In this document: positions 41,840 to 50,720 of the stretch, piece by piece
Numbering within the stretch: the first letter of the stretch is position 1
Layout of the letters: each line of letters starts with the position of its first letter
NCBI RefSeq assembly: GCF_000688415.1
Contig: NZ_JIAH01000009.1
Location: forward strand, 62,001-126,000
Direction: 5' to 3'
Length of the DNA: 64,000 nucleotides
Source of the DNA: Corynebacterium pseudodiphtheriticum DSM 44287
Lineage (GTDB): Bacteria > Actinomycetota > Actinomycetes > Mycobacteriales > Mycobacteriaceae
Position numbers and translations under genes: made by a program
The notes under the pieces: generated by a model
What the model was told of the DNA's origin: nothing
The model's database searches: none
What the model saw: the letters and a program-made list of their open reading frames with translations, nothing else

Positions 41840-43285
41840 ATGGCAGACGATTCATTCGCAGATTCGCTCCAGAACATTCTGGACGGCATTGACAAGTTTA
41901 TTTGGAGCCAGTGGTTCCTCATTCCCCTGCTGTTGTTCACCGGCTTGTGGCTCACGATCCGCCTGCGCGGTGTGCAGTTCCGCAAACTCGGAGTGGCGCT
42001 GCGCCACGGCTTCATTGACGGTAATGACGCGGATGGCGCAGGTGACATCACCCAATACCAAGCGCTGACCACTGCCCTCGCCGCCACCGTCGGTGTGGGC
42101 AACATCGTCGGTGTGGCCACAGCGATTTCCATCGGCGGGCCGGGCGCTCTGTTCTGGATGTGGATCACCGGGCTGCTTGGTATGGCCTCGAAATACTCAG
42201 AAGCATTCCTGGGGGTGCGTTTTCGCGTAGCCGATGCGCACGGCAAAGTCTCGGGCGGGCCCCAACGTTATCTTTCCCAGGGCATCCCCGGCAGACTGGG
42301 TAAATTCCTCGCGTGGTTCTTCACGATTTCCGCAATCATCGCATCATTCGGTATCGGAAACCTCACGCAAGGCAATGCCGTTGCCGCAGGTTTGGAAAAC
42401 ACCTTTGCTGTGAGCCCAACAGTCACCGGCGTCATCATGTTCGTACTCATCGGCGCGGTGCTACTCGGCGGAATCGGCTCTATCGGCAAAGTCACCTCAG
42501 CTTTTGTCCCACTGATGATCATTATTTACCTCACCGGCGGGATCATTGTGCTGGTCATGCACGCCAGCGAAATTCCTGCAGCTTTCGCCATGATCTTTAA
42601 CGACGCGTTCACTGGTACCTCTGCCACCGGCGGATTCCTCGGGGCGGGAATAATCCTGGCAATGCAGATGGGTGTCGCCCGCGGTATCTTCTCGAATGAA
42701 TCCGGCATGGGTTCGGCCGCGATTGCAGCCGCGGCTGCCAAAACCACCCACCCGGTGCGCCAGGGTTTGGTTTCCATGACGCAAACCTTCATCGACACGA
42801 TCGTGGTGGTCACCATGACTGGGCTAGTCATCGTGACCACTGGGGTGTGGGAAGCCGGTCAGAATAATGCCGCCAACATGACCGCCGCGGCCTTCAGCGA
42901 AGGTATTGGCTCTGATTGGGGCGGCACTATCGTTTCTTTGTCAGTGGTATTTTTCGCATTCTCGACGATTCTTGGCTGGTCCTATTACGGAGAGCGCAGC
43001 GCCGAACGTGCCTTCGGTGCCTGGGCCTCAATTCCCTACCGCATGGTGTTTACCTGCGTTATCTACATTGGCGCAACTACAGAAATCAGCCTGGCCTGGA
43101 CCTTCGCGGATATCGCCAACGGGTTGATGGCAATACCAAACCTGATTGGCTTACTCATTCTTTCTGGCCTCGTCGCCCGCGAAACGAAGGCTTATCTGGA
43201 TTTTGACCCGACACTACAGGCGCAACCGCGAGATATCGAAAAATTTCTCATTGCAAGCAAAAACCCGTGGCGCAGTAAGTTCTAG
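41840..43285 (+). CDS. Sodium:alanine/glycine symporter (AGCS family)
   Basis: 481 residues with about 10-11 membrane helices. VGVGNIVGVATAISIGGPGALFW and GVARGIFSNESGMGSAAIAAAAAKT are AGCS family signatures (motifs quoted in part). It imports alanine, glycine or related amino acids with Na+. TATTCT at 41825-41830 is a likely -10 box 9 nt before the ATG, so the transcript would be leaderless or nearly so. It converges with the YuiF-like transporter gene. Confidence 0.92.
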   Translation: MADDSFADSLQNILDGIDKFIWSQWFLIPLLLFTGLWLTIRLRGVQFRKLGVALRHGFIDGNDADGAGDITQYQALTTALAATVGVGNIVGVATAISIGGPGALFWMWITGLLGMASKYSEAFLGVRFRVADAHGKVSGGPQRYLSQGIPGRLGKFLAWFFTISAIIASFGIGNLTQGNAVAAGLENTFAVSPTVTGVIMFVLIGAVLLGGIGSIGKVTSAFVPLMIIIYLTGGIIVLVMHASEIPAAFAMIFNDAFTGTSATGGFLGAGIILAMQMGVARGIFSNESGMGSAAIAAAAAKTTHPVRQGLVSMTQTFIDTIVVVTMTGLVIVTTGVWEAGQNNAANMTAAAFSEGIGSDWGGTIVSLSVVFFAFSTILGWSYYGERSAERAFGAWASIPYRMVFTCVIYIGATTEISLAWTFADIANGLMAIPNLIGLLILSGLVARETKAYLDFDPTLQAQPRDIEKFLIASKNPWRSKF

Positions 43286-43294
43286 CGGGCAGTT

Positions 43295-43336
43295 CACTCA
43301 CCTACAGTCACTCACCTACGCCCACTCACCTACAGC
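43295..43336. repeat. Three 14-bp tandem repeats at a convergent gene border
   Basis: CACTCACCTACAGT (43295), CACTCACCTACGCC (43309) and CACTCACCTACAGC (43323). The third copy contains the stop codon of the transporter gene at 43330-43332. No hairpin or T run is evident between the convergent genes. Confidence 0.8.
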
Positions 43337-44697
43337 AGCATCGTGGCCGCCCAGCCAAAAGCGATCAGTGGGATGTTGAAGTGCAGGAACGTCGGGATCA
43401 CAGAATCGCGGATGTGGTCGTGCTGGCCGTCGACGTTCAGGCCAGAAGTTGGCCCCAGCGTGGAATCCGAGGCCGGGGAGCCCGCATCACCCAGCGCACC
43501 TGCAGTACCCACCAGAGCGACGGTGGCCAGCGGGGAGAAGCCCAGAGAGATACACAGAGGGACGTAGATGGTGGAGATGATCGGCAACGTCGAAAAGGAT
43601 GATCCGATACCCATTGTGACGATAAGGCCGACCAGCAGCATCGCCAGCGAAGCCAGCGCACGATTACCGTCGAAAGCAGCAGCGGTGGACTCGACGAGGG
43701 TCTCCACGTGTCCCGTAGCAGCCATAACCGAAGCAAAGCCTTGCGCGGTGATCATGATGAAACCAATCAACGCCATCATGCGCATACCTTCGGTGTAGAT
43801 ATCGTCGGATTGTTTCCATTCCACACCACCGAAGGCCAGCATGATTACCAAGCCAGCGAGGGCACCAGCCAGCAAGCTATCAGCATCGGAATCTAAGTAT
43901 TGCAGCACAATCTGCACGCCGAAGGTGGCGATCAGTGCGACGATGGAAATAGTGATGCGATAACGCGAAATCTCGACGGCTTTGGCTGCGTCCTTCGAGA
44001 TTGGGATTTCTTGATAAGTACGTTTTTTGCGGTAGCTGACAAAAACTGCAAACAGAACACCAGTGAGCATGCCGAGGGCAGGGATCGCCATGGCCTGCAT
44101 CACGGAAACATTATTAGCTTCGGGCATTCCCGCATCCACGATATTGCTGCGGAGAATGTCATTCATATAAATATTGCCGAAACCAACCGGAATGAAGAAA
44201 TAGGTGGTAACCAGGCCAAAAGTCAGCACACAGGTGATCAGTCGGCGGTCCACCTGCATTTTATTGAGAACGGAAAGCAGCGGAGGCACAATCAACGGAA
44301 TGAACGCGATGTGCACTGGCACCAGGTTCTGCGACATGACCGCCATGAGCAGCAAACCTGCGACCGTAAGCCACTTGGCGACGGCTACGGCTTTTTCTTT
44401 GGTTTGCTCATTATTTTCTGCATTGTCTGCGTCAATCCGATTAATGATGGATTCGGCTAGCAAGCGGGGGAGTCCCGCATTCGCGACCGCGAGAGCGAAA
44501 GCACCCAGCAGGGCATAATTCAGCGCAATGGACGCACCATTGCCAATACCATCCTGGAAAGCTGCGAAGGCACCACCGATACCTAAGCCGCCAACCAGAC
44601 CGCCAACAATCGCGCCGATAAGGAGCGCAAGTACCACGTGGACGCGGGCGACGGCCAGACCCAGCATGACCACCACGGCAATAATCACTGCATTCAT
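43330..44697 (-). CDS. Na+/H+ antiporter-like transporter, YuiF/NhaC family; probable histidine transporter
   Basis: 455 residues with about 12 hydrophobic segments. ALLIGAIVGGLVGGLGI near the N-terminus, GFGNIYMNDIL and GTAGALGDAGSPASDSTLGP near the C-terminus are typical of the YuiF (COG2056) group, whose members have been linked with histidine uptake. Location next to hutG, hutH and hutI supports histidine or urocanate transport here. A palindrome overlaps the region just upstream of its ATG. Confidence 0.8.
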   Translation of the reverse strand: MNAVIIAVVVMLGLAVARVHVVLALLIGAIVGGLVGGLGIGGAFAAFQDGIGNGASIALNYALLGAFALAVANAGLPRLLAESIINRIDADNAENNEQTKEKAVAVAKWLTVAGLLLMAVMSQNLVPVHIAFIPLIVPPLLSVLNKMQVDRRLITCVLTFGLVTTYFFIPVGFGNIYMNDILRSNIVDAGMPEANNVSVMQAMAIPALGMLTGVLFAVFVSYRKKRTYQEIPISKDAAKAVEISRYRITISIVALIATFGVQIVLQYLDSDADSLLAGALAGLVIMLAFGGVEWKQSDDIYTEGMRMMALIGFIMITAQGFASVMAATGHVETLVESTAAAFDGNRALASLAMLLVGLIVTMGIGSSFSTLPIISTIYVPLCISLGFSPLATVALVGTAGALGDAGSPASDSTLGPTSGLNVDGQHDHIRDSVIPTFLHFNIPLIAFGWAATMLL

Positions 44698-44698
44698 G

Positions 44699-44714
44699 GT
44701 GTTAGTTTTAACAC
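44699..44714. promoter_or_regulatory. Palindrome at the start of the YuiF-like gene
   Basis: GTGTTA-GTTT-TAACAC, a perfect 6-bp inverted repeat directly upstream of the start codon. It would cover the promoter or the initiation region and could be a repressor site. Confidence 0.4.
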
Positions 44715-44754
44715 GTTGGGCCTAGATAGTAATAGCCACCGCTAGTTTTGCGGT

Positions 44755-45711
44755 TTATTTGTGGGCTGCGCCGTGTTCGGCGATGATGTCGTGAATCATG
44801 CGGGCCGCCAGCTTGGCTGTCCGTGCATCTACATCATACTTTGGATTCAGCTCAACTACGTCCACGAGACGAAGCTTTCCGGTTTGCGCCAAAGCCAGTA
44901 CCATCGCATGAATTTTCAACGCTTCCACGCCAAGAGCAGCCGGGGCAGATACACCCGGTGCCACCGATGCCGGAAGTACATCTAAGTCAATACTAATATG
45001 TATGTTTTTAAAATTTTCAGATTCTTTTATTGCAATCTCGGTGACTTCCTGCACGGTTAGCCGGGCCAGATCTTCATCAAGTAAATAGCTCACGCCAAGC
45101 CGCTCTGCGGCTGCAAATAACACGCGAGTATTGTTCGCGGCTGAAATACCCCAAACAACATAATTGAAATCTTTACCGTCGATTTCAGAAATTTGCCGGA
45201 ATGGAGTTCCTGAGGTCGGTTCTTCTGCCTCACGCAAATCAAAATGGGCATCTAAATTAAAAATTCCGAGCGATTCCAGTGAAGCAGAATTTTCATTTTT
45301 TAATCCGCGCACCAAACCACGGTGGGAAGCAAATGAGGTTTCATGCCCTCCACCCAAAATTACCGGCAAGTGTCCTGCGCGCACGACCGCGGCGACCCAT
45401 TGCGAAAGTTCTTCTTGCCCGGATTCTAAATCTTGGCCTTCATAGCGGACTGTTCCCGCATCGTAGCGGGGGAAATCATCGTGGATGGCCAATCCGCCCA
45501 ATGCCCGGCGAAGCTCATCCGGGCCGGCCGCGGCACCCTGTCGGCCACCATTGCGACGAACTCCTTCATCAGAGGCAAAGCCAAGCAACACAGCACCCGG
45601 TTGGGCCTCCGCTGCGTCACCAAGGGTGAAGTCTGCATCGATCACCGAATGCCAACGGGCATGTTCTGGGCCAGGTCCATCAACGCGTCCACTCCAAGTA
45701 AATTTACTCAT
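44755..45711 (-). CDS. hutG: Formimidoylglutamase (arginase/agmatinase family)
   Basis: 318 residues. Metal-binding motifs are GGGHETSF, NLDAHFD and SIDLDVLPASVAPG, which coordinate a binuclear Mn site. In the histidine pathway the enzyme splits N-formimidoyl-glutamate into glutamate and formamide. The flanking hutH, hutI and transporter genes support this over agmatinase. TAGACT lies 7 nt upstream of the ATG without a Shine-Dalgarno sequence, so initiation is probably leaderless. Confidence 0.88.
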   Translation of the reverse strand: MSKFTWSGRVDGPGPEHARWHSVIDADFTLGDAAEAQPGAVLLGFASDEGVRRNGGRQGAAAGPDELRRALGGLAIHDDFPRYDAGTVRYEGQDLESGQEELSQWVAAVVRAGHLPVILGGGHETSFASHRGLVRGLKNENSASLESLGIFNLDAHFDLREAEEPTSGTPFRQISEIDGKDFNYVVWGISAANNTRVLFAAAERLGVSYLLDEDLARLTVQEVTEIAIKESENFKNIHISIDLDVLPASVAPGVSAPAALGVEALKIHAMVLALAQTGKLRLVDVVELNPKYDVDARTAKLAARMIHDIIAEHGAAHK

Positions 45712-45718
45712 GCCAGCT

Positions 45719-45724
45719 AGTCTA
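45719..45724 (-). promoter_or_regulatory. -10 box of leaderless hutG
   Basis: TAGACT on the minus strand, with exactly 7 nt to the A of the ATG at 45711. No ribosome binding site is present in the gap. Confidence 0.6.
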
Positions 45725-45876
45725 ATCAGTTTGTTTTCGGTCTCTCCGGGCTTGGTAGAAACAATAACGTGTTTTCATCACAGTGACGAATTTATAATGG
45801 CAGCTAGGTAGTGCCCTGCACAAATTTCAGAAGTCTGGTATCCAAGACAAACAACTTAGCGGGTACGTTGGACACC

Positions 45877-45889
45877 CACTAAAATAGTG
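45877..45889. promoter_or_regulatory. Palindrome upstream of hutH
   Basis: CACTA-AAA-TAGTG lies 112 bp before the hutH start and about 165 bp before hutG. It may be an operator for a hut regulator. The rest of 45725-46000 holds no gene; AAGGAG before hutH shows a leadered transcript. Confidence 0.35.
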
Positions 45890-46000
45890 CTGTAGTACAC
45901 AATAAAATTACGCCCACGCTTAAGCGATTAAACCGCACCAACATTAAGCAAACCCAGACAAAACCGCCAAGCATCAAAACCCAACTAACAAGGAGTCACA

Positions 46001-47587
46001 ATGAACACAGGAACCTCCAACGGTAGCCCCGATGCCAAACGCACCATCACGGTAGGCACCGGCGCATTAAGTATTGCGGACGTAGTCGCAGTCGCACGCG
46101 GTGGGGCAGCGGTGGAAATTTCTGCGGATTCCCTCGAGCAAATCGCGATCACCCGCAAGCGCATTGATGACCTCGCCAATGAACCAACCCCGGTCTATGG
46201 CGTCTCCACCGGATTTGGTGCTCTGGCCCGCCGACACATCCCGCACGATATGCGTGCCCAGCTACAGCGTTCGCTCGTGCGTTCGCATGCGGCAGGTTCC
46301 GGGCCGGAGGTAGAACAAGAGGTTATCCGCGCACTGATGCTGCTTCGCTTGTCAACGTTATGCACTGGACATACTGGCGTGCGCCCGGTCGTCGCCGAAA
46401 CGTACGCCGCAGTTCTCAACGCGGGCATCACCCCGGTGGTGTACGAGTACGGCTCACTCGGATGTTCCGGCGATCTCGCGCCGCTGTCGCATTGCGCACT
46501 GGCATTACTAGGGGAGGGGGAGGTGCGCGTTCCTGGCTCCGAAAAACCGGTGCCTGCCGCTAGTGCGCTTGCCGACGCCGGCATCACCCCACTCGAGTTG
46601 GAAGAAAAAGAAGGTCTGGCGTTGATCAACGGCACCGACGGCATGCTCGGCATGCTGTGCTTGGCCATCCACGATCTACAGGATCTGGCGAAGGTCGCCG
46701 ATATTTCCACGGCAATGACCGTAGAAGGCCTACACGGCACCCTGAGTGTGTTCGACGATAAACTGCAAAAACTACGCCCGCACCCAGGCGAGGCATCGTC
46801 GGCACGCAATATCCGCACCGTCGCAGCCGACTCGCCATTGCTGGCGGCCGCGCAAGAAGACTTCCGGCAAACCCAAGTCCAGGATGCGTATTCAGTGCGT
46901 TGCTCACCGCAGGTCAGCGGCGGTTTCCGCGATACCATCACCCACGCCATTACCGTCGCTGAGCGCGAGCTCGCAGCAGCCGTCGACAACCCAGTCGTCA
47001 TCGATGGGGAAGTACGCTCCAACGGCAATTTCCACGGTGCACCAGTAGCTTATGTACTGGACTTTTTGGCAATCGTCGCGGCGGACCTAGCCTCGATTTC
47101 TGAGCGTCGCACCGACCGCTTCTTGGATACTGCACGCAACCGGGGCTTGCCAGCGTTTCTTGCCGACGACCCTGGTGTCGACTCCGGCCACATGATCGCG
47201 CAATACACCCAAGCCGGAATTGTCTCAGAGCTGAAACGGGCCGCAAATCCGGCCTCGGTAGATTCCATTCCGTCGTCCGCGATGCAAGAAGATCACGTGT
47301 CCATGGGATGGTCCGCTGGCCGCAAGCTTCGCACCGCCGTCGACGGCCTGCAGCGAGTCTTGGCCATTGAATATCTCACCGCCGCCCGCGCGATTACCAT
47401 GCGCTGCCGTGATGCTGAGACCGAATCCGCCCCGGGCACCACAGCCGCCGTTGCTTTGCTCCGCGAAGGGGTAGCAGCGCCTGCCACCGACCGCTTCCTG
47501 GCTCCAGAAATTGCGTACGCCCACAAGCTGGTTGCCAGTGGAGCACTCGTTGCCAGCGTCGAAGGCGTCGTCGGCGCGCTGGATTAG
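46001..47587 (+). CDS. hutH: Histidine ammonia-lyase
   Basis: 528 residues. GSLGCSGDLAPLSH contains the residues that cyclise to the MIO electrophile (Cys-Ser-Gly here instead of Ala-Ser-Gly, as seen in other actinobacterial enzymes). Other family motifs are YGVSTGFGAL, LINGTDGM and QEDHVSMGW. It converts histidine to trans-urocanate and ammonia. AAGGAG lies 5 nt before the ATG. It is followed by hutI after 210 bp; no urocanase gene is found in the window. Confidence 0.96.
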   Translation: MNTGTSNGSPDAKRTITVGTGALSIADVVAVARGGAAVEISADSLEQIAITRKRIDDLANEPTPVYGVSTGFGALARRHIPHDMRAQLQRSLVRSHAAGSGPEVEQEVIRALMLLRLSTLCTGHTGVRPVVAETYAAVLNAGITPVVYEYGSLGCSGDLAPLSHCALALLGEGEVRVPGSEKPVPAASALADAGITPLELEEKEGLALINGTDGMLGMLCLAIHDLQDLAKVADISTAMTVEGLHGTLSVFDDKLQKLRPHPGEASSARNIRTVAADSPLLAAAQEDFRQTQVQDAYSVRCSPQVSGGFRDTITHAITVAERELAAAVDNPVVIDGEVRSNGNFHGAPVAYVLDFLAIVAADLASISERRTDRFLDTARNRGLPAFLADDPGVDSGHMIAQYTQAGIVSELKRAANPASVDSIPSSAMQEDHVSMGWSAGRKLRTAVDGLQRVLAIEYLTAARAITMRCRDAETESAPGTTAAVALLREGVAAPATDRFLAPEIAYAHKLVASGALVASVEGVVGALD

Positions 47588-47631
47588 ACGCTGGTATAAG
47601 GAGCTGGCAGAAAAACGTTAGCGGAAAAGCG

Positions 47632-47760
47632 TTAGCGTAAGGGCGCTAGCAGGGGAGCACCGGCCCAGCAGAACAGGGCCGAGAACCCACCGGCGACAGT
47701 ACCAACGAAGGCAGCGCCCACGAAGGCAGCACCCATGAGGGCTTGCACATAAACAGGCAT
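47632..47760 (-). other. Possible 42-residue hydrophobic ORF between hutH and hutI
   Basis: On the minus strand an ATG at 47760 opens a frame MPVYVQALMGAAFVGAAFVG ... ending LLAPLR, with a continuous hydrophobic stretch suitable for one membrane helix. GTGGAG abuts the ATG with no spacing, which argues against efficient initiation. The tandem repeat CGAAGGCAGCNCCCA (about 47706-47733) creates the GAAFVGAAFVG pattern, so this may be chance. The rest of the 210-bp gap shows CGTTAGCG-like repeats at 47616-47646. Confidence 0.2.
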
Positions 47761-47797
47761 CTCCACGCACGCGAGATATCACCATTCGAAAGGCATC

Positions 47798-49003
47798 ATG
47801 AGCACACTTTTCCACAACATCAGCGAACTACGCACGGTCTCGGAAGCGGGCACCATTAAAGACGGCGCGCTGCTCGCCGACGGTGATGGCGTCATCACCT
47901 GGGTTGGCGCGTTGAATGACCTGCCACAGGACCTCTCCGAGGCCGTAGAGAAAAAGATCGACCTGGGCGGCCGTGCAGTACTGCCAGGTTGGGTGGATTC
48001 ACACACGCACATGATTTTCGATGGCAACCGCGCCGAGGAGTTCGAAGCCCGCATGGCAGGCGAATCCTATTCGGCCGGGGGGATCGCCACCACCATGGAA
48101 GCCACACGCAGTGCTGGGCGTGAGCGTTTGGAACAGTTGTTGCAAGAACGCATCGCTGGTTGTCACGCGGGTGGCACAACCACCATCGAAACCAAGACCG
48201 GCTACGGTCTGAACACGGAATCCGAAGCTTTGGCAGCCGAAGTAGCCAGCAAGGGCGTCGACGACGTGACTTTTCTGGGCGCACACCTGGTTCCTCCGGG
48301 GGCAGATGCCGACGAATACCTGCAAGAAGTCGTCGGCCCGATGTTGGACGCCGTAGAGCCGCACGCTGGCTGGATCGACGTTTTCTGCGAGACCGGCGCG
48401 TTTAACGAGGAACAATCGCGCAAGGTACTCGAGGCCGGTAAGAAGCGGGGTCTGCTTCCACGCGTGCACGGCAATCAGCTGCAGCAGGGCCCCGGTGTAC
48501 GCCTAGCCGTTGAGCTCGGTGCGGCGTCGGTGGACCACGTGAACTATCTTTCCGACGACGATATCCAAGCACTAGCCGGCAGCGAGACCGTCGCTACGGT
48601 GTTGCCGGCCTGTGACTTGTCGACGAAACAAGATCTCGCCCCAGCTCGGAAATTGCTGGATGCCGGAGCCACCGTTGCGATTGCCTCGAACCTGAACCCT
48701 GGCACGTCGTACACCTCGTCAATGAATTTCTGCGTCACCACGGCGGTGCTGCAGCAAGACCTCAGTTTGGATGAGGCTATCGAAGCCGCAACCTTGGGCG
48801 GTGCAAAAGCACTGCGTCGCCAACCGGTCAAAGGTGGGGAAGATGCACAGGGCCGCCCCGGCCGCGGAAGCTTGGTCCCCGGTGCGGCAGCAGATTTGCA
48901 CGTGCTCAACTTCACCAACGCAATCGAGCTGGCTTACCGCCCAGGCATGCCTGCCACTTACCGGACCTATAAAAACGACGAGCTCGTTTTCGGTGCGGAA
49001 TAA
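47798..49003 (+). CDS. hutI: Imidazolonepropionase
   Basis: 401 residues of the amidohydrolase superfamily: VDSHTHMIFDGNRAEEFEARM (HxH metal motif), ETKTGYGLN, FLGAHLVPP and STKQDLAPARKLLDAGA in the C-terminal half. It hydrolyses imidazolone-5-propionate to N-formimidoyl-glutamate, the substrate of HutG. AAAGG precedes the ATG. Its stop lies 4 bp before a parS site. Confidence 0.95.
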   Translation: MSTLFHNISELRTVSEAGTIKDGALLADGDGVITWVGALNDLPQDLSEAVEKKIDLGGRAVLPGWVDSHTHMIFDGNRAEEFEARMAGESYSAGGIATTMEATRSAGRERLEQLLQERIAGCHAGGTTTIETKTGYGLNTESEALAAEVASKGVDDVTFLGAHLVPPGADADEYLQEVVGPMLDAVEPHAGWIDVFCETGAFNEEQSRKVLEAGKKRGLLPRVHGNQLQQGPGVRLAVELGAASVDHVNYLSDDDIQALAGSETVATVLPACDLSTKQDLAPARKLLDAGATVAIASNLNPGTSYTSSMNFCVTTAVLQQDLSLDEAIEAATLGGAKALRRQPVKGGEDAQGRPGRGSLVPGAAADLHVLNFTNAIELAYRPGMPATYRTYKNDELVFGAE

Positions 49004-49007
49004 GCAA

Positions 49008-49023
49008 TGTTTCACGTGAAACA
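49008..49023. other. parS site (ParB binding), exact consensus
   Basis: TGTTTCACGTGAAACA, identical to the bacterial parS consensus, in the gap between hutI and trpE. ParB loads here and spreads to organise the origin region. It is the first of four sites spaced 4-5 kb apart. Confidence 0.95.
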
Positions 49024-49099
49024 TTGCCATTCCCGGCGGTGCCGACCCTCGGAGCGAATTTAAGCCTAGGCCACGCCGCCCATGTCGGCTGCCACACAG

Positions 49100-49105
49100 T
49101 ATTGT
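49100..49105 (+). promoter_or_regulatory. -10 box of leaderless trpE
   Basis: TATTGT lies 7 nt before the ATG at 49113. No Shine-Dalgarno sequence and no Trp-rich leader peptide are found in the 109-bp gap after hutI, so a trpL attenuator like that of C. glutamicum is absent here. Confidence 0.6.
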
Positions 49106-49112
49106 TGGGGCT

Positions 49113-50720
49113 ATGAATTTTGCTGCACATCTCCCCACAGCGCGCCGCGATCTGCGCTACCACGCGGATGCGGCGCAGCTTTTCGCCCATCTAGGCGGGC
49201 TCGAGCGCACAGATACAGTACTGCTGGAATCAGCGGATATCGAATCCAAGAAAAACCTTCTCTGCTTGGCGGTTCTCGACTCCGCTGTTCGCGTTCGCTG
49301 CCACGGCAGCCGGGTTACCGCGCAGGCGCTCACAGCTACCGGCGAAGAGATTATAGCGAAATTACGTGCCGAACTTTCCGAACATGAAATCACGAGCAAT
49401 GGCGACGGCAATGGCGACGATCGGGGAGTGGCAGTCTTCGAATTCCCAGTATCCCGGGCCGCCGATGAACGCGAACGCCTGCTGGCGATCTCCCCGGCAG
49501 AAGTGCTGCGTCGGCTGCAATTGAGCGAGCAGTATGGCAGCAACGACCCTCAACAGGGCTCCGCCGGAGAAGTACCGGATCTGCCCTTATTGGCTGGCGG
49601 CTTCGCCTACGACTTTTTAGAAACCTTCGAAACCCTACCCGCGGTCAGCGAAGGCGACAACACGTACCCAGATTACGAATTCGTCGTCGCAGAAACACTA
49701 CTAAAAGTAGACCACCTGTCGCAGACAGCATATGTGTGCGGCGTCGGCACCAGCCAGGACGACGTCGACAAGCGGCTTACTGCCTATGCCACGAAAGCCG
49801 AAACTGAGATCACACCACTGGCTCCACCGGAGCAGGGCGTCGACAAGAGCCAACCGCTGCGGGTCCGCACAGATATCGACGACCAACAATTCCGCAGCCA
49901 CGTCGAGCAGCTCAAAGGCAATATTTATCAGGGCGATATTTATCAGGTCGTGCCCGCGCGCACCTTCCGCGCGCCGTGCACCGATGCCTTCGCTTCCTAC
50001 CGACGCCTACTCCAGACAAACCCATCACCGTATATGTTCTACTTCCGCGGCGAAGACTACGAGTTGTTTGGCGCCTCGCCAGAATCCAACCTGAAATTCT
50101 CCCCGGATACGCGCGAAGTCCAGCTGTATCCGATTGCAGGAACGCGCCCGCGCGGCTTAAACCCGGACGGCAGCGTCAATCACGAACTCGATATCCGCAA
50201 CGAGTTGGAGATGCGCACCGACCACAAGGAGCTGGCCGAGCACACCATGTTGGTGGATCTGGCACGTAACGATCTCGCCCGCGTCGCAGTACCTGGCACG
50301 CGTAAAGTCGCGGAGCTGTTGCAAGTGGACCGATATTCGCGGGTGATGCACCTCGTCTCCCGCGTCACCGCCACCTTGCACGAGGATTTCGACGCCCTCG
50401 ATGCCTACCGCGCGTGCATGAACATGGGCACGCTGACTGGTGCACCAAAACTGCGTGCGGTGGACCTGCTACGGGAGGTGGAAGGCAAGCGCCGCGGTTC
50501 CTACGGCGGCGCGGTCGGGTACCTCGGTGGCGACGGACGCATGGATAACTGCATCGTCATTCGCAGTGCCTTCGTTCGTAACGGGGAAACGATCATTCAG
50601 GCCGGTGCCGGCGTTGTGCGGGATTCTATTCCGCAGGCGGAGGCCGACGAGACAGTACACAAAGCGTATGCGGTGCTCGATGCCGTCGCGCTGGGGGCGC
50701 CAGTGGAGGTGGCACGATAA
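49113..50720 (+). CDS. trpE: Anthranilate synthase component I
   Basis: 535 residues. LLESADIESKK near the N-terminus is the LLES tryptophan feedback-binding motif, so allosteric inhibition is expected to be intact. The catalytic part shows PSPYMFYFRGEDYELFGASPE, PIAGTRPRG and GTLTGAPKLRAVDLL (parts quoted). It forms anthranilate from chorismate with the TrpG glutaminase. The stop overlaps the trpG start by 1 nt (TAATG). Start supported by the -10 box at 49100. Confidence 0.96.
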   Translation: MNFAAHLPTARRDLRYHADAAQLFAHLGGLERTDTVLLESADIESKKNLLCLAVLDSAVRVRCHGSRVTAQALTATGEEIIAKLRAELSEHEITSNGDGNGDDRGVAVFEFPVSRAADERERLLAISPAEVLRRLQLSEQYGSNDPQQGSAGEVPDLPLLAGGFAYDFLETFETLPAVSEGDNTYPDYEFVVAETLLKVDHLSQTAYVCGVGTSQDDVDKRLTAYATKAETEITPLAPPEQGVDKSQPLRVRTDIDDQQFRSHVEQLKGNIYQGDIYQVVPARTFRAPCTDAFASYRRLLQTNPSPYMFYFRGEDYELFGASPESNLKFSPDTREVQLYPIAGTRPRGLNPDGSVNHELDIRNELEMRTDHKELAEHTMLVDLARNDLARVAVPGTRKVAELLQVDRYSRVMHLVSRVTATLHEDFDALDAYRACMNMGTLTGAPKLRAVDLLREVEGKRRGSYGGAVGYLGGDGRMDNCIVIRSAFVRNGETIIQAGAGVVRDSIPQAEADETVHKAYAVLDAVALGAPVEVAR

